Origin: Paraburkholderia humisilvae
GTDB lineage: Bacteria > Pseudomonadota > Gammaproteobacteria > Burkholderiales > Burkholderiaceae
DNA length: 44,991 nt
NCBI RefSeq assembly: GCF_902859855.1
Contig: NZ_CADIKH010000052.1
Location: 1-44,991 of the forward strand
Reading direction: 5' to 3'
Below are positions 1 through 7,377 of this stretch, in pieces. The notes beneath the pieces are model-generated. The model saw only the letters and a list, made by a program, of their open reading frames with translations, was not told where the DNA came from and did no database searches. The position numbers and the translations under genes are program-made. How positions within the stretch are numbered: position 1 is the first letter of the stretch; each line of letters begins with the position of its first letter.

Positions 1-1
1 C

Positions 2-910
2 GGCAACATGGCGCGCTGGGAGGCGATCACGCCGCTGATGCGCAATGCGCGCGTGAACTGGGAGTGTGAGCTCGAGCGGGTCGGCAAGCTGCAGTGGTGG
101 GACCAGGTGAAAGGCAAGGTTGAAGGGTTTCCGGATAGTCCGGTTGTGCATCATATTCATCCGGTTGCGCTGGTGGGGAATTTCTCGAGAAAACCCCTTA
201 TCACCGTAGCGATGCTGAGAAAAATTTGGAGCGGTCCTTCAGTGTCCGATGACCGATTGACGGAGTTGGCGAATGAAATTAATGCCAACATGGCCGATTA
301 CCGGTTAGATACCGAGCTTCGACTTGCACACTTTTTCGCTCAGGTGCGTCAGGAGGTCGGTCCTGCATTTTGGCTTGTGGAAGTACTGAGCTACTCCCCT
401 GCTGGTCTAAAGGAAAACTTCATGTATTTCCGGAATCGACCATCTGAAGCAGAAGCGTATGGGAAAACCCCCACTCACGAGGCCGATCAGCAGGAAATAG
501 CCAACCGAGCTTATAACGGCATTTCAGGAGTCGCGTCGCTTGGCAATGGTTCAATCGATAGCGGTGACGGATGGCGTTACAGAGGGCGTGGGTTGAAGCA
601 ATTAACGGGTAAATACAACTATCGGGAGTTCAATTCTGCCTATTCTTCAATATGGCCCGGTGAAAACGTTGACTTCTTGCGAAATCCGGATCTGCTCGCT
701 CAGATGAAATATGGCGTCAGATCGGCTGTTTTCTTCTGGCTGAACGCCAGACTTTATGAAATTGCTGACCAGACAACGCCTGCAAACATGGACCAACAGG
801 TCGACGACATCACACGTGCTGTCAATAAACATACTGGCAGCTATGCAAATCGTCGTGATAATTTTCACAATATCTTAAATAATAGAATTTTTAGGGAAAT
901 CGATCAATGA
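2..910 (+). CDS. C-terminal part of a T6SS-associated GH19-like (chitinase/lysozyme fold) effector, 5' partial
   Basis: The frame is open to the left edge, so the ATG at 8 is probably internal and the start lies outside the window. Residues are counted from that ATG. Residues 1-59 (W-E-x-I-T-P-L-M ... H-H-I-H-P-V) look like the conserved linker often found before variable toxin domains in Burkholderia effectors (from memory). Residues ~65-297 resemble the GH19 lysozyme/chitinase family. They carry A-H-F-F-A-Q-x-x-x-E with Glu116 as the likely general acid, and the substrate-groove motif Y-R-G-R-G-L-K-Q-L-T-G at 181-191. The likely role is peptidoglycan cleavage in the periplasm of competitors. 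From about position 180 the DNA becomes clearly AT-rich, which suggests a swapped-in toxin domain. The next gene overlaps by ATGA, as expected of an effector-immunity pair. The fold call is fairly sure; delivery is inference. Confidence 0.72.
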   Translation, partial: GNMARWEAITPLMRNARVNWECELERVGKLQWWDQVKGKVEGFPDSPVVHHIHPVALVGNFSRKPLITVAMLRKIWSGPSVSDDRLTELANEINANMADYRLDTELRLAHFFAQVRQEVGPAFWLVEVLSYSPAGLKENFMYFRNRPSEAEAYGKTPTHEADQQEIANRAYNGISGVASLGNGSIDSGDGWRYRGRGLKQLTGKYNYREFNSAYSSIWPGENVDFLRNPDLLAQMKYGVRSAVFFWLNARLYEIADQTTPANMDQQVDDITRAVNKHTGSYANRRDNFHNILNNRIFREIDQ

Positions 911-1692
911 AAGAAATAACTTTAACAGTGCTTCTTTCATTGATTTGTTCGATCGCTTCGGCGTGCGGTGAGTTCGCAAATAATGTCACCAGCATGGTGC
1001 AAAATAATATCAGATCATCGCTAACTCAGAAATTCAGTGCTATCAATATTAGTTTTGATACGTTGCACTCACAGTGCAAGGTGTGGAAGCAGAGGCTTGA
1101 TAAATCTATCATCGTTGTTCCGTATCAATATGAAATTCCGAGCGATAGGGCTGGATCGCAATATTTTGGCTTTACAGTGGTCGTTATTGACGAAGCCCGG
1201 AAGGCAATTGTCGGTAAATCTGATGAGCGGAAACTGTTTGTTGTGAATTCGGTTACGCCCGATTTAGTTGAGATTGACACGGCAAATTACAAAATTCGCG
1301 AATCGATACTGGCTTTTGGGGTTAGGCTCACCCGTCGAAATGGTTCGAGCGCAAGTAGCTTCCGCATGGAGTCTATGAATCTCTACATATTGGAACAGAA
1401 TAAACTCAAGAAAATTATAGACGGGATTTTGATGTCATCTTATTTTGTGGAGGGTGATGGCCAATGCAATGTTGATGGAGTCAATAGTGAATCTACCATT
1501 GCGATAGGTAAATCTGTGTCTAATGGATATTCAGACCTTTTGATCAACAGAAAAACAAGGTATTTTGAGTCATCCAGGGACAAGACGAATTGCAATGCGG
1601 TTAATAGAAAATCCGGGTCTGAGAAATATATGCTCGAATTTGATGGTATTGCGTACAGAATTCCAGATGTTTTGCGAGCCCCGTTGGATTGA
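907..1692 (+). CDS. Predicted periplasmic/lipoprotein immunity protein for the upstream GH19-like effector
   Basis: The 261-residue protein starts with a signal sequence (M-K-E-I-T-L-T-V-L-L-S-L-I-C-S-I-A-S-A-C). The Cys at 20 after A-S-A could be a lipobox, though a weak one, or just a Sec cleavage region. No enzymatic motif was recognised. The body is mostly beta-rich and polar and contains several Cys residues that could pair in the periplasm. Its ATG overlaps the effector stop codon (ATGA), so the two are translationally coupled. It shares the low GC of the effector's toxin half, which suggests the two arrived together. An envelope-exposed immunity protein is the logical partner of a peptidoglycan hydrolase delivered to the periplasm. 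The immunity role is inferred from position and signal peptide only. Confidence 0.6.
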   Translation: MKEITLTVLLSLICSIASACGEFANNVTSMVQNNIRSSLTQKFSAINISFDTLHSQCKVWKQRLDKSIIVVPYQYEIPSDRAGSQYFGFTVVVIDEARKAIVGKSDERKLFVVNSVTPDLVEIDTANYKIRESILAFGVRLTRRNGSSASSFRMESMNLYILEQNKLKKIIDGILMSSYFVEGDGQCNVDGVNSESTIAIGKSVSNGYSDLLINRKTRYFESSRDKTNCNAVNRKSGSEKYMLEFDGIAYRIPDVLRAPLD

Positions 1693-1919
1693 TACTGCAA
1701 ATGGAAATGTGTACAGGATTCCAGGCGGCTTGCCAGTCTCGTTCGAGTAAAAAAGGAAAAAAGCATTCCATTTCAGGTTATCAGTTTTTGCCTCCGTAGA
1801 GAGTAAATTGAACCGAACGCCTCCCCCAACCAGCAGCCAGCAGATCCGCTACTTCTCGCTCTTTCCAACCTACGTCCTCTGCTGCCCGGCAGAGAACGGG
1901 AAAGTGCAGGTCGCAGGCG

Positions 1920-2435
1920 ATGACGACGAAACCGGCGCCGCAGTGGGTTGTTACGTCTCTCCAATCCACGCACAACTCGCTTATCGGTAGGCGCTTTGAC
2001 GTGACGCACGCGGGCTGGATCGACCGCAAAGCATTTCGTACCGCGGACGGAGAAGGGCTGACCGCCGACCTTCGTCTTGCGTGGCCAGTCCGTAACGGGA
2101 AGATTCTTTTACGACCCGACGGTGGACTGGCTGTGCTCGCGCGCCGTATCGTTCATCGCACAAATACTTCAACTCCGCCCGCGTACTTCGAGATCAGTCA
2201 GGAGGCGCTCGACCAGATCGATAGCCTTCACGAACGCGCCGGATTGTTCGCATGGCGCGAAGCGTATCGCAACGTGACGAAATGGAGTTCGCGGCGCGTG
2301 ACCGATGTGGTGACGCGGGCGGTCGCGTCAATGAAAGTGACCGAAGGGGATATCTCGCGATGCGTCGAGGCCGCGCTCTTCGATCCGGAGTTCGAACAGT
2401 GGCACATCGTGCCCTACGCGGTCCTCATCGGCTAA
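1920..2435 (+). CDS. Hypothetical protein in T6SS accessory island
   Basis: This is a 171-residue frame with GC-rich codon use like the rest of the chromosome, unlike the AT-rich pair before it. No family was recognised. The C-terminal half (from F-E-I-S-Q-E-A-L-D-Q-I-D) looks helical and ends cleanly just before the PAAR gene 35 bp downstream. No good ribosome-binding site precedes the ATG at 1920, so the true start could lie elsewhere or the gene could be a 5'-truncated remnant. The 227 bp between the immunity gene and this start hold no convincing gene. Its place before a PAAR gene suggests a link with T6SS, but nothing in the sequence shows a function. Confidence 0.4.
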   Translation: MTTKPAPQWVVTSLQSTHNSLIGRRFDVTHAGWIDRKAFRTADGEGLTADLRLAWPVRNGKILLRPDGGLAVLARRIVHRTNTSTPPAYFEISQEALDQIDSLHERAGLFAWREAYRNVTKWSSRRVTDVVTRAVASMKVTEGDISRCVEAALFDPEFEQWHIVPYAVLIG

Positions 2436-2470
2436 ACATCGACTGCCGCACACACCAACAGGGAAAATAC

Positions 2471-2761
2471 ATGAGCATTCGCTACGACATCTGCAACGGC
2501 GACACCACGACTGCCGGCGGCCTTGTCATCGCCACCTCCACTCGCGATACGCTCCAGCATCGCGCTGTCGCTTACGAAGGCGACCTTGTACGCTGCGCAA
2601 AATGCAGCAGCACAGGCAAGATCGTCTGCAACGGCGCCGGTGCGCGCGATCGAGGCCCGGATGGTCGAATGTCGGCGCTCAGTGGCGATTGGTGCGTATG
2701 CAACTGTTCGGAACCCCCGTGTCTTGGCTTCGGTACCTTGACGATAACGCGGTATCGTTGA
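2471..2761 (+). CDS. PAAR-like spike-tip protein, Cys-rich variant (copy 1)
   Basis: The 96-residue protein resembles the PAAR family that caps the VgrG spike of the T6SS and carries effectors. It has the typical start (I-R-Y-D-I-C-N-G-D-T-T-T-A-G-G), the central C-A-K-C pair, the G-P-D-G-R loop and the closing C-V-C-N-C cluster. The same C-x2-C ... C-x-C-x-C layout occurs in the other two PAAR-like proteins of this window (3980-4267 and 40298-40588). Each also has 17 residues after the last Cys, so this copy appears full length. The cysteines probably bind zinc, replacing the usual His-rich site; that is inference. The ATG at 2471 follows a purine-rich stretch (a-c-a-g-g-g-a-a-a). Larger in-frame extensions upstream lack family similarity. 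Confidence 0.72.
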   Translation: MSIRYDICNGDTTTAGGLVIATSTRDTLQHRAVAYEGDLVRCAKCSSTGKIVCNGAGARDRGPDGRMSALSGDWCVCNCSEPPCLGFGTLTITRYR

Positions 2762-2952
2762 ACCAAGTCACAGAAGAAACGATTGCGGTGTACCGGTCAC
2801 ACCTCGCATATGCGCGTCGCCCACAGACTGGCGAGCGCTATGCAAGCGCTACCGCTAACAACCGTGTTGTTATTCCTGTCCACTTCCATGCATGGGGTCA
2901 ACGACGCGGAATGATGCCTTCGCCCCTCGGACGTTTTCTTTGTGACGACGCC
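2755..2952 (+). pseudogene. Remnant of a tyrosine recombinase/integrase N-terminal (core-binding) domain
   Basis: Read in frame 1, about 65 codons resemble the SAM-like DNA-binding domain of phage-type integrases. The order is V-T-E-E-T-I-A-V-Y-R-S-H-L-A, then P-Q-T-G-E-R-Y-A-S-A-T-A-N-N-R-V, then F-H-A-W-G-Q-R-R-G-M-M-P-S-P-L. This follows the family layout Y-R-x-x-L ... T-G-x-x-x-A-x-A-T-x-N ... F-x-x-W-x-x-x-x-G-x-x-P. No catalytic domain (R...H-x-x-R...Y) follows; after about 2950 the frame loses similarity. It sits between a PAAR gene and an immunity-like gene that lacks its expected N-terminus, so it may mark an old insertion or deletion. The similarity was recognised by eye only. Confidence 0.45.
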
Positions 2953-3976
2953 ACAGACGCATACTCGCGCCGATGTTCGGCGAATCCCCAATACGCCCCC
3001 CGAGAAACTTCGAAGATCCCCTTGCCTCGGTCGTGCGATCGTCAAGGTCGATGCCGAGGTATCAAGCGTCGAGCGCGAAAAGGATAGATTGCTCGTAGCA
3101 GTAAGGTTTATTAACAGCGGGCGATATCCAATCACGTTGCGAACGTCGGATCAGTGGCCATCCTCGAGACGTTACGCGTTCAGTATTGGGGGATCAGGTA
3201 CCGACAATAAAAATGAATGGAGTGCCACTCTTGCTGGATTGCCTCTGGCCAACAAAACGGAATTCGTCGATGGAAAAGTGACGATATCGGCTGGAAGTGC
3301 AGTTACTTTCAAGTTTCTTGTCGTGCCGGACGCGAAGGTGCCGCGCGGTACCTATCGCTTGAATGTGTTCGTTGTTACGAATGCCCGTGCCCCTGATGTG
3401 ATACCCAGCCTGGGCTATGTCGACTTTCATTCCGACCGTAGCAAACCCGCTACCGTTACCTTCGACCACGACTACCCGTCAACCCCCGGCGAGCGTGAAA
3501 ACTACGAGGCCCAGAAGCGCGAAGCGATGTCATCGCAGCCCGTCTATCCCGGCGAACAGTTTGCCGAAACCGGCCGCTACCGTCTCGTTCCGAATGCCGT
3601 GCAACGCAGTCGCTTTCTGCAAAGGTTTAGCGCGGGTGAGCTGGCGCTCGGCATGGCAGATCTGGCGAAATTCGTCGGCACAGCGAACATCGAGGACGAA
3701 CGCGGCCAGAAGATTCGCGTTATAGACGAGGGGTATGGATGGGTCTGGGAGGCTGATTCACTACCTGATGTGTTCGCGCCAGATATCCGGTGCGATCCGG
3801 GTGAGCCCTGTCCGCGTAGCGGGTGCTGGTTTGCGCGCGTTAAATCAAACATCACGTTCTTCACCTACGATGACAGCCTTGATGAAGTCATCCAATGCAG
3901 GGCCGGTCAGATCATGCCGACCTCAAGGAAATTCCCTGCGTGTGACAGGTTGCGCTGGGAATGGATAGGTGCCTGA
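2942..3976 (+). CDS. T6SS immunity-like protein, probably N-terminally truncated
   Basis: The 344-residue frame is called from a GTG at 2942. The recognisable part begins near residue 26 (S-P-C-L-G-R-A-I-V-K-V) and runs as an immunoglobulin-like beta domain to about residue 165 (A-V-R-F-I-N-S-G, then A-G-S-A-V-T-F-K-F). A second domain carries C-D-P-G-E-P-C-P-R-S-G-C-W at 274-286 and ends with A-G-Q-I-M-P. From memory, the C-P-x-S-G-x-W motif occurs in T6SS-linked immunity proteins of the Imm71/Imm72 type. Such proteins normally carry a signal peptide; none is present, and the region upstream is integrase-like sequence. It is followed after 3 bp by a PAAR gene. The gene may be a truncated, possibly inactive copy. 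Confidence 0.5.
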   Translation: MTTPQTHTRADVRRIPNTPPEKLRRSPCLGRAIVKVDAEVSSVEREKDRLLVAVRFINSGRYPITLRTSDQWPSSRRYAFSIGGSGTDNKNEWSATLAGLPLANKTEFVDGKVTISAGSAVTFKFLVVPDAKVPRGTYRLNVFVVTNARAPDVIPSLGYVDFHSDRSKPATVTFDHDYPSTPGERENYEAQKREAMSSQPVYPGEQFAETGRYRLVPNAVQRSRFLQRFSAGELALGMADLAKFVGTANIEDERGQKIRVIDEGYGWVWEADSLPDVFAPDIRCDPGEPCPRSGCWFARVKSNITFFTYDDSLDEVIQCRAGQIMPTSRKFPACDRLRWEWIGA

Positions 3977-3979
3977 ACC

Positions 3980-4267
3980 ATGCCACGACGCGCGTACACC
4001 ATGCAGTTCGACAAAACGACAAGCGGCGGCCTCGTGCTCGAGGGCGATCCCGACATGCAGTCGCTGGGCCGCTGCTTCAGTTACCTGTACGCGAAGGTCT
4101 CGTGTCCAGTATGCAAAACGGTCGGCATCATCACGCCCAGTGGTGAACGCCCAGACGATCGCATGCTGGACAAACAACCCGTTTTGCACTGGGACATCTG
4201 CAACTGCGAGTGTGAACCGAAACCGCGCGTGATGGCGTCGCAGGACGATCTGGTTGTCTGGACCTGA
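3980..4267 (+). CDS. PAAR-like spike-tip protein, Cys-rich variant (copy 2)
   Basis: This 95-residue protein shares the layout of the PAAR gene at 2471. It has a G-G-x-V-L-E-G motif near residue 17, the pair C-P-V-C at about 42-45, a G-E-R-P loop, and the cluster C-N-C-E-C near the C-terminus followed by 17 residues. It starts 3 bp after the stop of the immunity-like gene, so it is in the same transcription unit. A PAAR protein placed after an immunity-like gene usually opens the next effector module, but here the next gene is a LysR regulator. The module therefore looks cut short, or the PAAR works with a VgrG encoded elsewhere. Confidence 0.7.
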   Translation: MPRRAYTMQFDKTTSGGLVLEGDPDMQSLGRCFSYLYAKVSCPVCKTVGIITPSGERPDDRMLDKQPVLHWDICNCECEPKPRVMASQDDLVVWT

Positions 4268-4352
4268 GAGCTGGCCGTGCCATGGCAGCGCCCGGACGGG
4301 AATAGATCGCGCTACCATACCCATTTTTCCGCACCCCCACGCCTACCCCTCC

Positions 4353-5243
4353 ATGCACTTCGACTTCGTCGACCTGAGCCTGATGACCGCGCTGGCGGAC
4401 ACAAAGAACCTCGCGCGCGCTGCGAGCCGCTGCCATCTATCCGCGCCGGCCGCAAGCAACCGCGTGAAGAACCTTGAAGAAGGGCTCGGGTTTCGTCTGC
4501 TCTACCGCACGAGCCAGGGCATGACGCTCACGCCTGCCGGCGAGACCTTCGTGCGCCACGCGCGCCTCGTGCTCGAAGAGACCGAGCGTCTTGCCGCCGA
4601 CATGCAGGACTACGGCGAAGGCATCAAAGGACACGTACGAGTCTGGGCAAACACCACCGCAATCAGCGAATTCCTTCCCGCAGTGCTAAGCCAGTTTCTA
4701 CGCGAGCATCAGGATGTCAACATCGAGTTGCGCGAAGTGTTAAGCGGCGAGATCGTCAAAGGCCTCACTGAAGGCGCGACCGATATCGGCATTGTTGCGG
4801 GTAACGTCGATACGGGCCACCTGGAAACGCTGCCGTATCGCGACGATCATCTCGTGCTCGTCACGGCGCTCGATCATCCGCTCGCGCAACGCGACACCGT
4901 CGATTTCGCGGAGACGCTCGACGAAGACTATATCGGTCTGCCGACGTCTAGCGCGATTCACTCGTTCATCAACATCGCCGCCGATGCGCTCGGCCGGCGC
5001 ATCAAGCTGCGCATTCAGGTCGGCAATTTCGAGGCCGCGTGCCGGATGATCGCAGCAGGCGTCGGTATCGGCATCGTGCCGGGCTCGGTCGCATTGCGGC
5101 ACGCAAACACGATGAACATCAAGATCGTTAACCTGAACGACGCATGGGCAGAACGCAAGCTGAAGATCTGCGTACGCAGCGTCAAGGACTTGCCGCAGTT
5201 CTCCCGCGAACTGATCGACATGTTGACCGCCGAAGCAGACTAG
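4353..5243 (+). CDS. LysR-family transcriptional regulator
   Basis: The 296-residue protein has the standard LTTR layout. The N-terminal winged helix-turn-helix lies at ~1-60 (L-A-R-A-A-S-R-C-H-L-S-A-P-A-A-S-N-R-V-K), followed by a linker helix and a periplasmic-binding-protein-like effector domain at ~90-290. The ATG at 4353 gives the family's usual start (F-V-D-L-S-L-M-T-A-L-A); a longer in-frame extension upstream is not family-like. No good Shine-Dalgarno sequence is visible. No divergent partner gene exists, because the gene follows the PAAR gene on the same strand and decayed sequence comes after it. Its target and ligand cannot be told from this window. Confidence 0.88.
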   Translation: MHFDFVDLSLMTALADTKNLARAASRCHLSAPAASNRVKNLEEGLGFRLLYRTSQGMTLTPAGETFVRHARLVLEETERLAADMQDYGEGIKGHVRVWANTTAISEFLPAVLSQFLREHQDVNIELREVLSGEIVKGLTEGATDIGIVAGNVDTGHLETLPYRDDHLVLVTALDHPLAQRDTVDFAETLDEDYIGLPTSSAIHSFINIAADALGRRIKLRIQVGNFEAACRMIAAGVGIGIVPGSVALRHANTMNIKIVNLNDAWAERKLKICVRSVKDLPQFSRELIDMLTAEAD

Positions 5244-5328
5244 CCGCGCTGCAATCCCCGACCATTAGCCGCGCCGATGCCCGCATCGTGAACCAGAAAA
5301 ACGCGCTGGTGAAGCCGCGCGGCTATGT

Positions 5329-5712
5329 CAAGCATTCGACCGATATGTCGTGATTCTCACGCCCCTGCATCTGTCCGACGGCAAGCGCGTGGCGTTCTAT
5401 GGCGTGGTCAATCGCGGCCGCAAGTATGCGCAAGAGTATTTCATCGGCGGAAAAGGGTCACTCGATACGCGTCTCGCCGGCGCTGCTGCCGAACTCCCGA
5501 TGCGACCCGACGCGCGACGCCGGGGATTGACGTGCGCCCACGGAACCGGCGGCGCCGCGAAGTGCGCCAACCGGCGAGGCGCCCGATCAGCGCGGTACAT
5601 CGGCCTCAATCTGCGGAATCTTTACGGACGTGCGATGTTTACCCGCGCAGGAGTGAGGTGCCGCGTGACGCCGACGCGATGCCAGGGTTTCTACTGGTTT
5701 GCGAGGGGCTGA
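5329..5712 (+). pseudogene. Possible remnant of an alpha/beta hydrolase-domain (Abhydrolase_10-like) gene
   Basis: One frame reads A-F-D-R-Y-V-V-I-L-T-P-L-H-L then A-F-Y-G-V-V-N-R-G-R-K-Y-A. This resembles the start of large secreted alpha/beta hydrolase-domain proteins, in which a dipeptide-rich strand is followed by a conserved N-R-G-R-K. Similarity stops after about position 5460. The rest of the frame to the TGA at 5712 is low-quality, Arg/Ala-rich sequence typical of shadow translation. The start (GTG at 5350) has no ribosome-binding site. The 634 bp between the LysR and glcD genes hold nothing else recognisable except the palindrome at 5734. Recognition is by memory of one motif, so this is tentative. 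Confidence 0.25.
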
Positions 5713-5733
5713 CAGGTCTCTAGCATGAACGAC

Positions 5734-5761
5734 TTGGTCTTCTGGTCGACCAGTAGACCAA
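5734..5761. promoter_or_regulatory. Near-perfect 28-bp palindrome, candidate operator for the glc operon
   Basis: The two 14-bp halves (TTGGTCTTCTGGTC and GACCAGTAGACCAA) are reverse complements with one mismatch. The centre, CTGGTCGACCAG, is a perfect 12-bp palindrome. TGGT...ACCA half sites are typical of FadR-subfamily GntR regulators such as PdhR, LldR and GlcC. The site lies 117 bp upstream of the glcD start, and a FadR-type regulator gene sits at the far end of the operon, so it is probably that regulator's binding site. Confidence 0.6.
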
Positions 5762-5877
5762 ATGAAGGGTTTCGAGAGCATGGCAGCGCGCGGGTGGTTG
5801 CAGATGCAAGCGGGGCGTAAGCGACGCAACGCGTCCGCGGCACGCAGCGGCATCCTTGGCGGGCTGAAGGAGACGTG

Positions 5878-7377
5878 ATGAGTTACCTATACGACGAGAA
5901 GCTCGATGGAGCGCTCGAGTCGCACGATCGGGACACGGTCGTGGCGGAACTGCAGAAATTGCTGCCGGACCTGCAGTTGCTGCATTCGCGCGAAGAAGTG
6001 CGTCCGTTCGAATGTGATGGACTGTCGGCGTATCGCACATCGCCGATGCTGGTCGCGCTGCCGGAACGCGTCGAGCAGGTGCAAGCAATACTGAAGTATG
6101 CGCACGCGCGCCGTATTCCGGTGGTCGCGCGCGGCGCGGGCACGGGGCTGTCCGGCGGCGCGATGCCACTGGAAAAAGGCATCCTGCTGGTGATGGCGCG
6201 CTTTAACAAAATTCTCGAAATCGACGCGGATGCCGGCTTTGCCCGTGTCCAGCCCGGTGTGCGCAATCTTGCGATCTCGCACGCGGCCGCGCCTTACGGC
6301 CTTTACTACGCGCCGGACCCTTCGTCGCAGATCGCCTGTTCGATCGGCGGCAACGTCGCGGAAAACGCGGGCGGCGTGCACTGCCTGAAGTACGGGCTCA
6401 CCGTGCACAACATTCTGCGCGTCGACATCATCACGATCGACGGCGAACGTCTGACGCTGGGCTCGAACGCGCTCGACAGCCCGGGCTTCGATCTGCTCGC
6501 GTTGTTTACCGGCTCGGAGGGCATGCTCGGCGTCGTCACCGAAGTGACCGTCAAGCTGCTCACCAAGCCGCAGAGCGCGAAAGTCTTGCTGGCAAGCTTT
6601 GACGATGTCGAAAAGGCGGGCGGCGCGGTCGCGAAGATTATCGGCGCGGGCGTGATCCCAGGCGGCCTCGAGATGATGGACAACCTGTCGATCCGTGCCG
6701 CCGAAGACTTTATCAAGGCCGGTTACCCGGTGGACGCGGAAGCGATCCTGCTATGTGAGCTCGACGGCGCGGAGTCGGATGTCGACGAAGATATCGCCTG
6801 CGTCGATGCGATCCTGCGCGAGTCCGGCGCGACCGACGTGCGGCTTGCGCAAAACGAGGCGCAGCGCCAGCGCTTCTGGGCCGGCCGCAAGAACGCGTTC
6901 CCCGCGGTCGGCCGCATTTCCCCCGACTACTACTGCATGGACGGCACCATTCCGCGCCGCGAACTGCCGCGCGTGCTGAAAGGCATTGCCGATCTGTCGA
7001 CCGAATACGGGTTGCGGGTCGCGAATGTGTTTCATGCGGGCGACGGCAACATGCATCCGCTGATTCTGTTCGATGCGAATGTGCCCGGCGAAATGGATCG
7101 CGCCGAAGGGCTCGGCGCGCGCATCCTCGAGCTGTGCGTCGAAGTGGGCGGCAGCATTACCGGCGAGCACGGCGTCGGCCGCGAAAAGATCAATCAGATG
7201 TGCTCGCAGTTCAATAGCGACGAGCTGACGGTGTTTCATGCGGTCAAGGCGGCATTCGACGAGTTGGGCCTGTTGAACCCCGGCAAGAACATTCCGACGC
7301 TGCATCGCTGCGCGGAATTCGGTGCGATGCACGTGCATCGCGGCGCGTTGCCTTTTCCTGAACTGGAGCGTTTCTGA
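5878..7377 (+). CDS. glcD: Glycolate oxidase, FAD-linked subunit GlcD
   Basis: The product oxidises glycolate to glyoxylate as the flavin subunit of the membrane-associated GlcDEF complex and passes electrons to the respiratory chain. The 499 residues carry an FAD_binding_4 (PCMH-type) domain. Its signatures are V-A-R-G-A-G-T-G-L-S-G-G near 85, I-G-G-N-V-A-E-N-A-G-G near 160, and G-S-E-G-M-L-G-V-V-T-E near 215. The C-terminal FAD-oxidase domain has H-A-G-D-G-N-M-H-P and G-S-I-T-G-E-H-G-V-G. The ATG at 5878 follows a strong site (g-a-a-g-g-a-g-a); a GTG three bases earlier is also possible. It is the first gene of a three-gene operon whose next gene overlaps its stop. A palindromic operator candidate lies upstream. 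Confidence 0.95.
   Translation: MSYLYDEKLDGALESHDRDTVVAELQKLLPDLQLLHSREEVRPFECDGLSAYRTSPMLVALPERVEQVQAILKYAHARRIPVVARGAGTGLSGGAMPLEKGILLVMARFNKILEIDADAGFARVQPGVRNLAISHAAAPYGLYYAPDPSSQIACSIGGNVAENAGGVHCLKYGLTVHNILRVDIITIDGERLTLGSNALDSPGFDLLALFTGSEGMLGVVTEVTVKLLTKPQSAKVLLASFDDVEKAGGAVAKIIGAGVIPGGLEMMDNLSIRAAEDFIKAGYPVDAEAILLCELDGAESDVDEDIACVDAILRESGATDVRLAQNEAQRQRFWAGRKNAFPAVGRISPDYYCMDGTIPRRELPRVLKGIADLSTEYGLRVANVFHAGDGNMHPLILFDANVPGEMDRAEGLGARILELCVEVGGSITGEHGVGREKINQMCSQFNSDELTVFHAVKAAFDELGLLNPGKNIPTLHRCAEFGAMHVHRGALPFPELERF

Noticed and set aside
1781..2029. Minus-strand frame of 82 codons with T-L-Y-G-G-K-N end
   Set aside because: No start signal, no family recognised, and it overlaps the more plausible plus-strand hypothetical gene.
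2810..2914. A signal-peptide-like stretch (from ATG 2810) in the same frame as the immunity-like gene at 2942, ended by a TGA at 2912
   Set aside because: The integrase-like reading frame explains this DNA better, and the frame is closed before the gene, so it was not used as an N-terminus.
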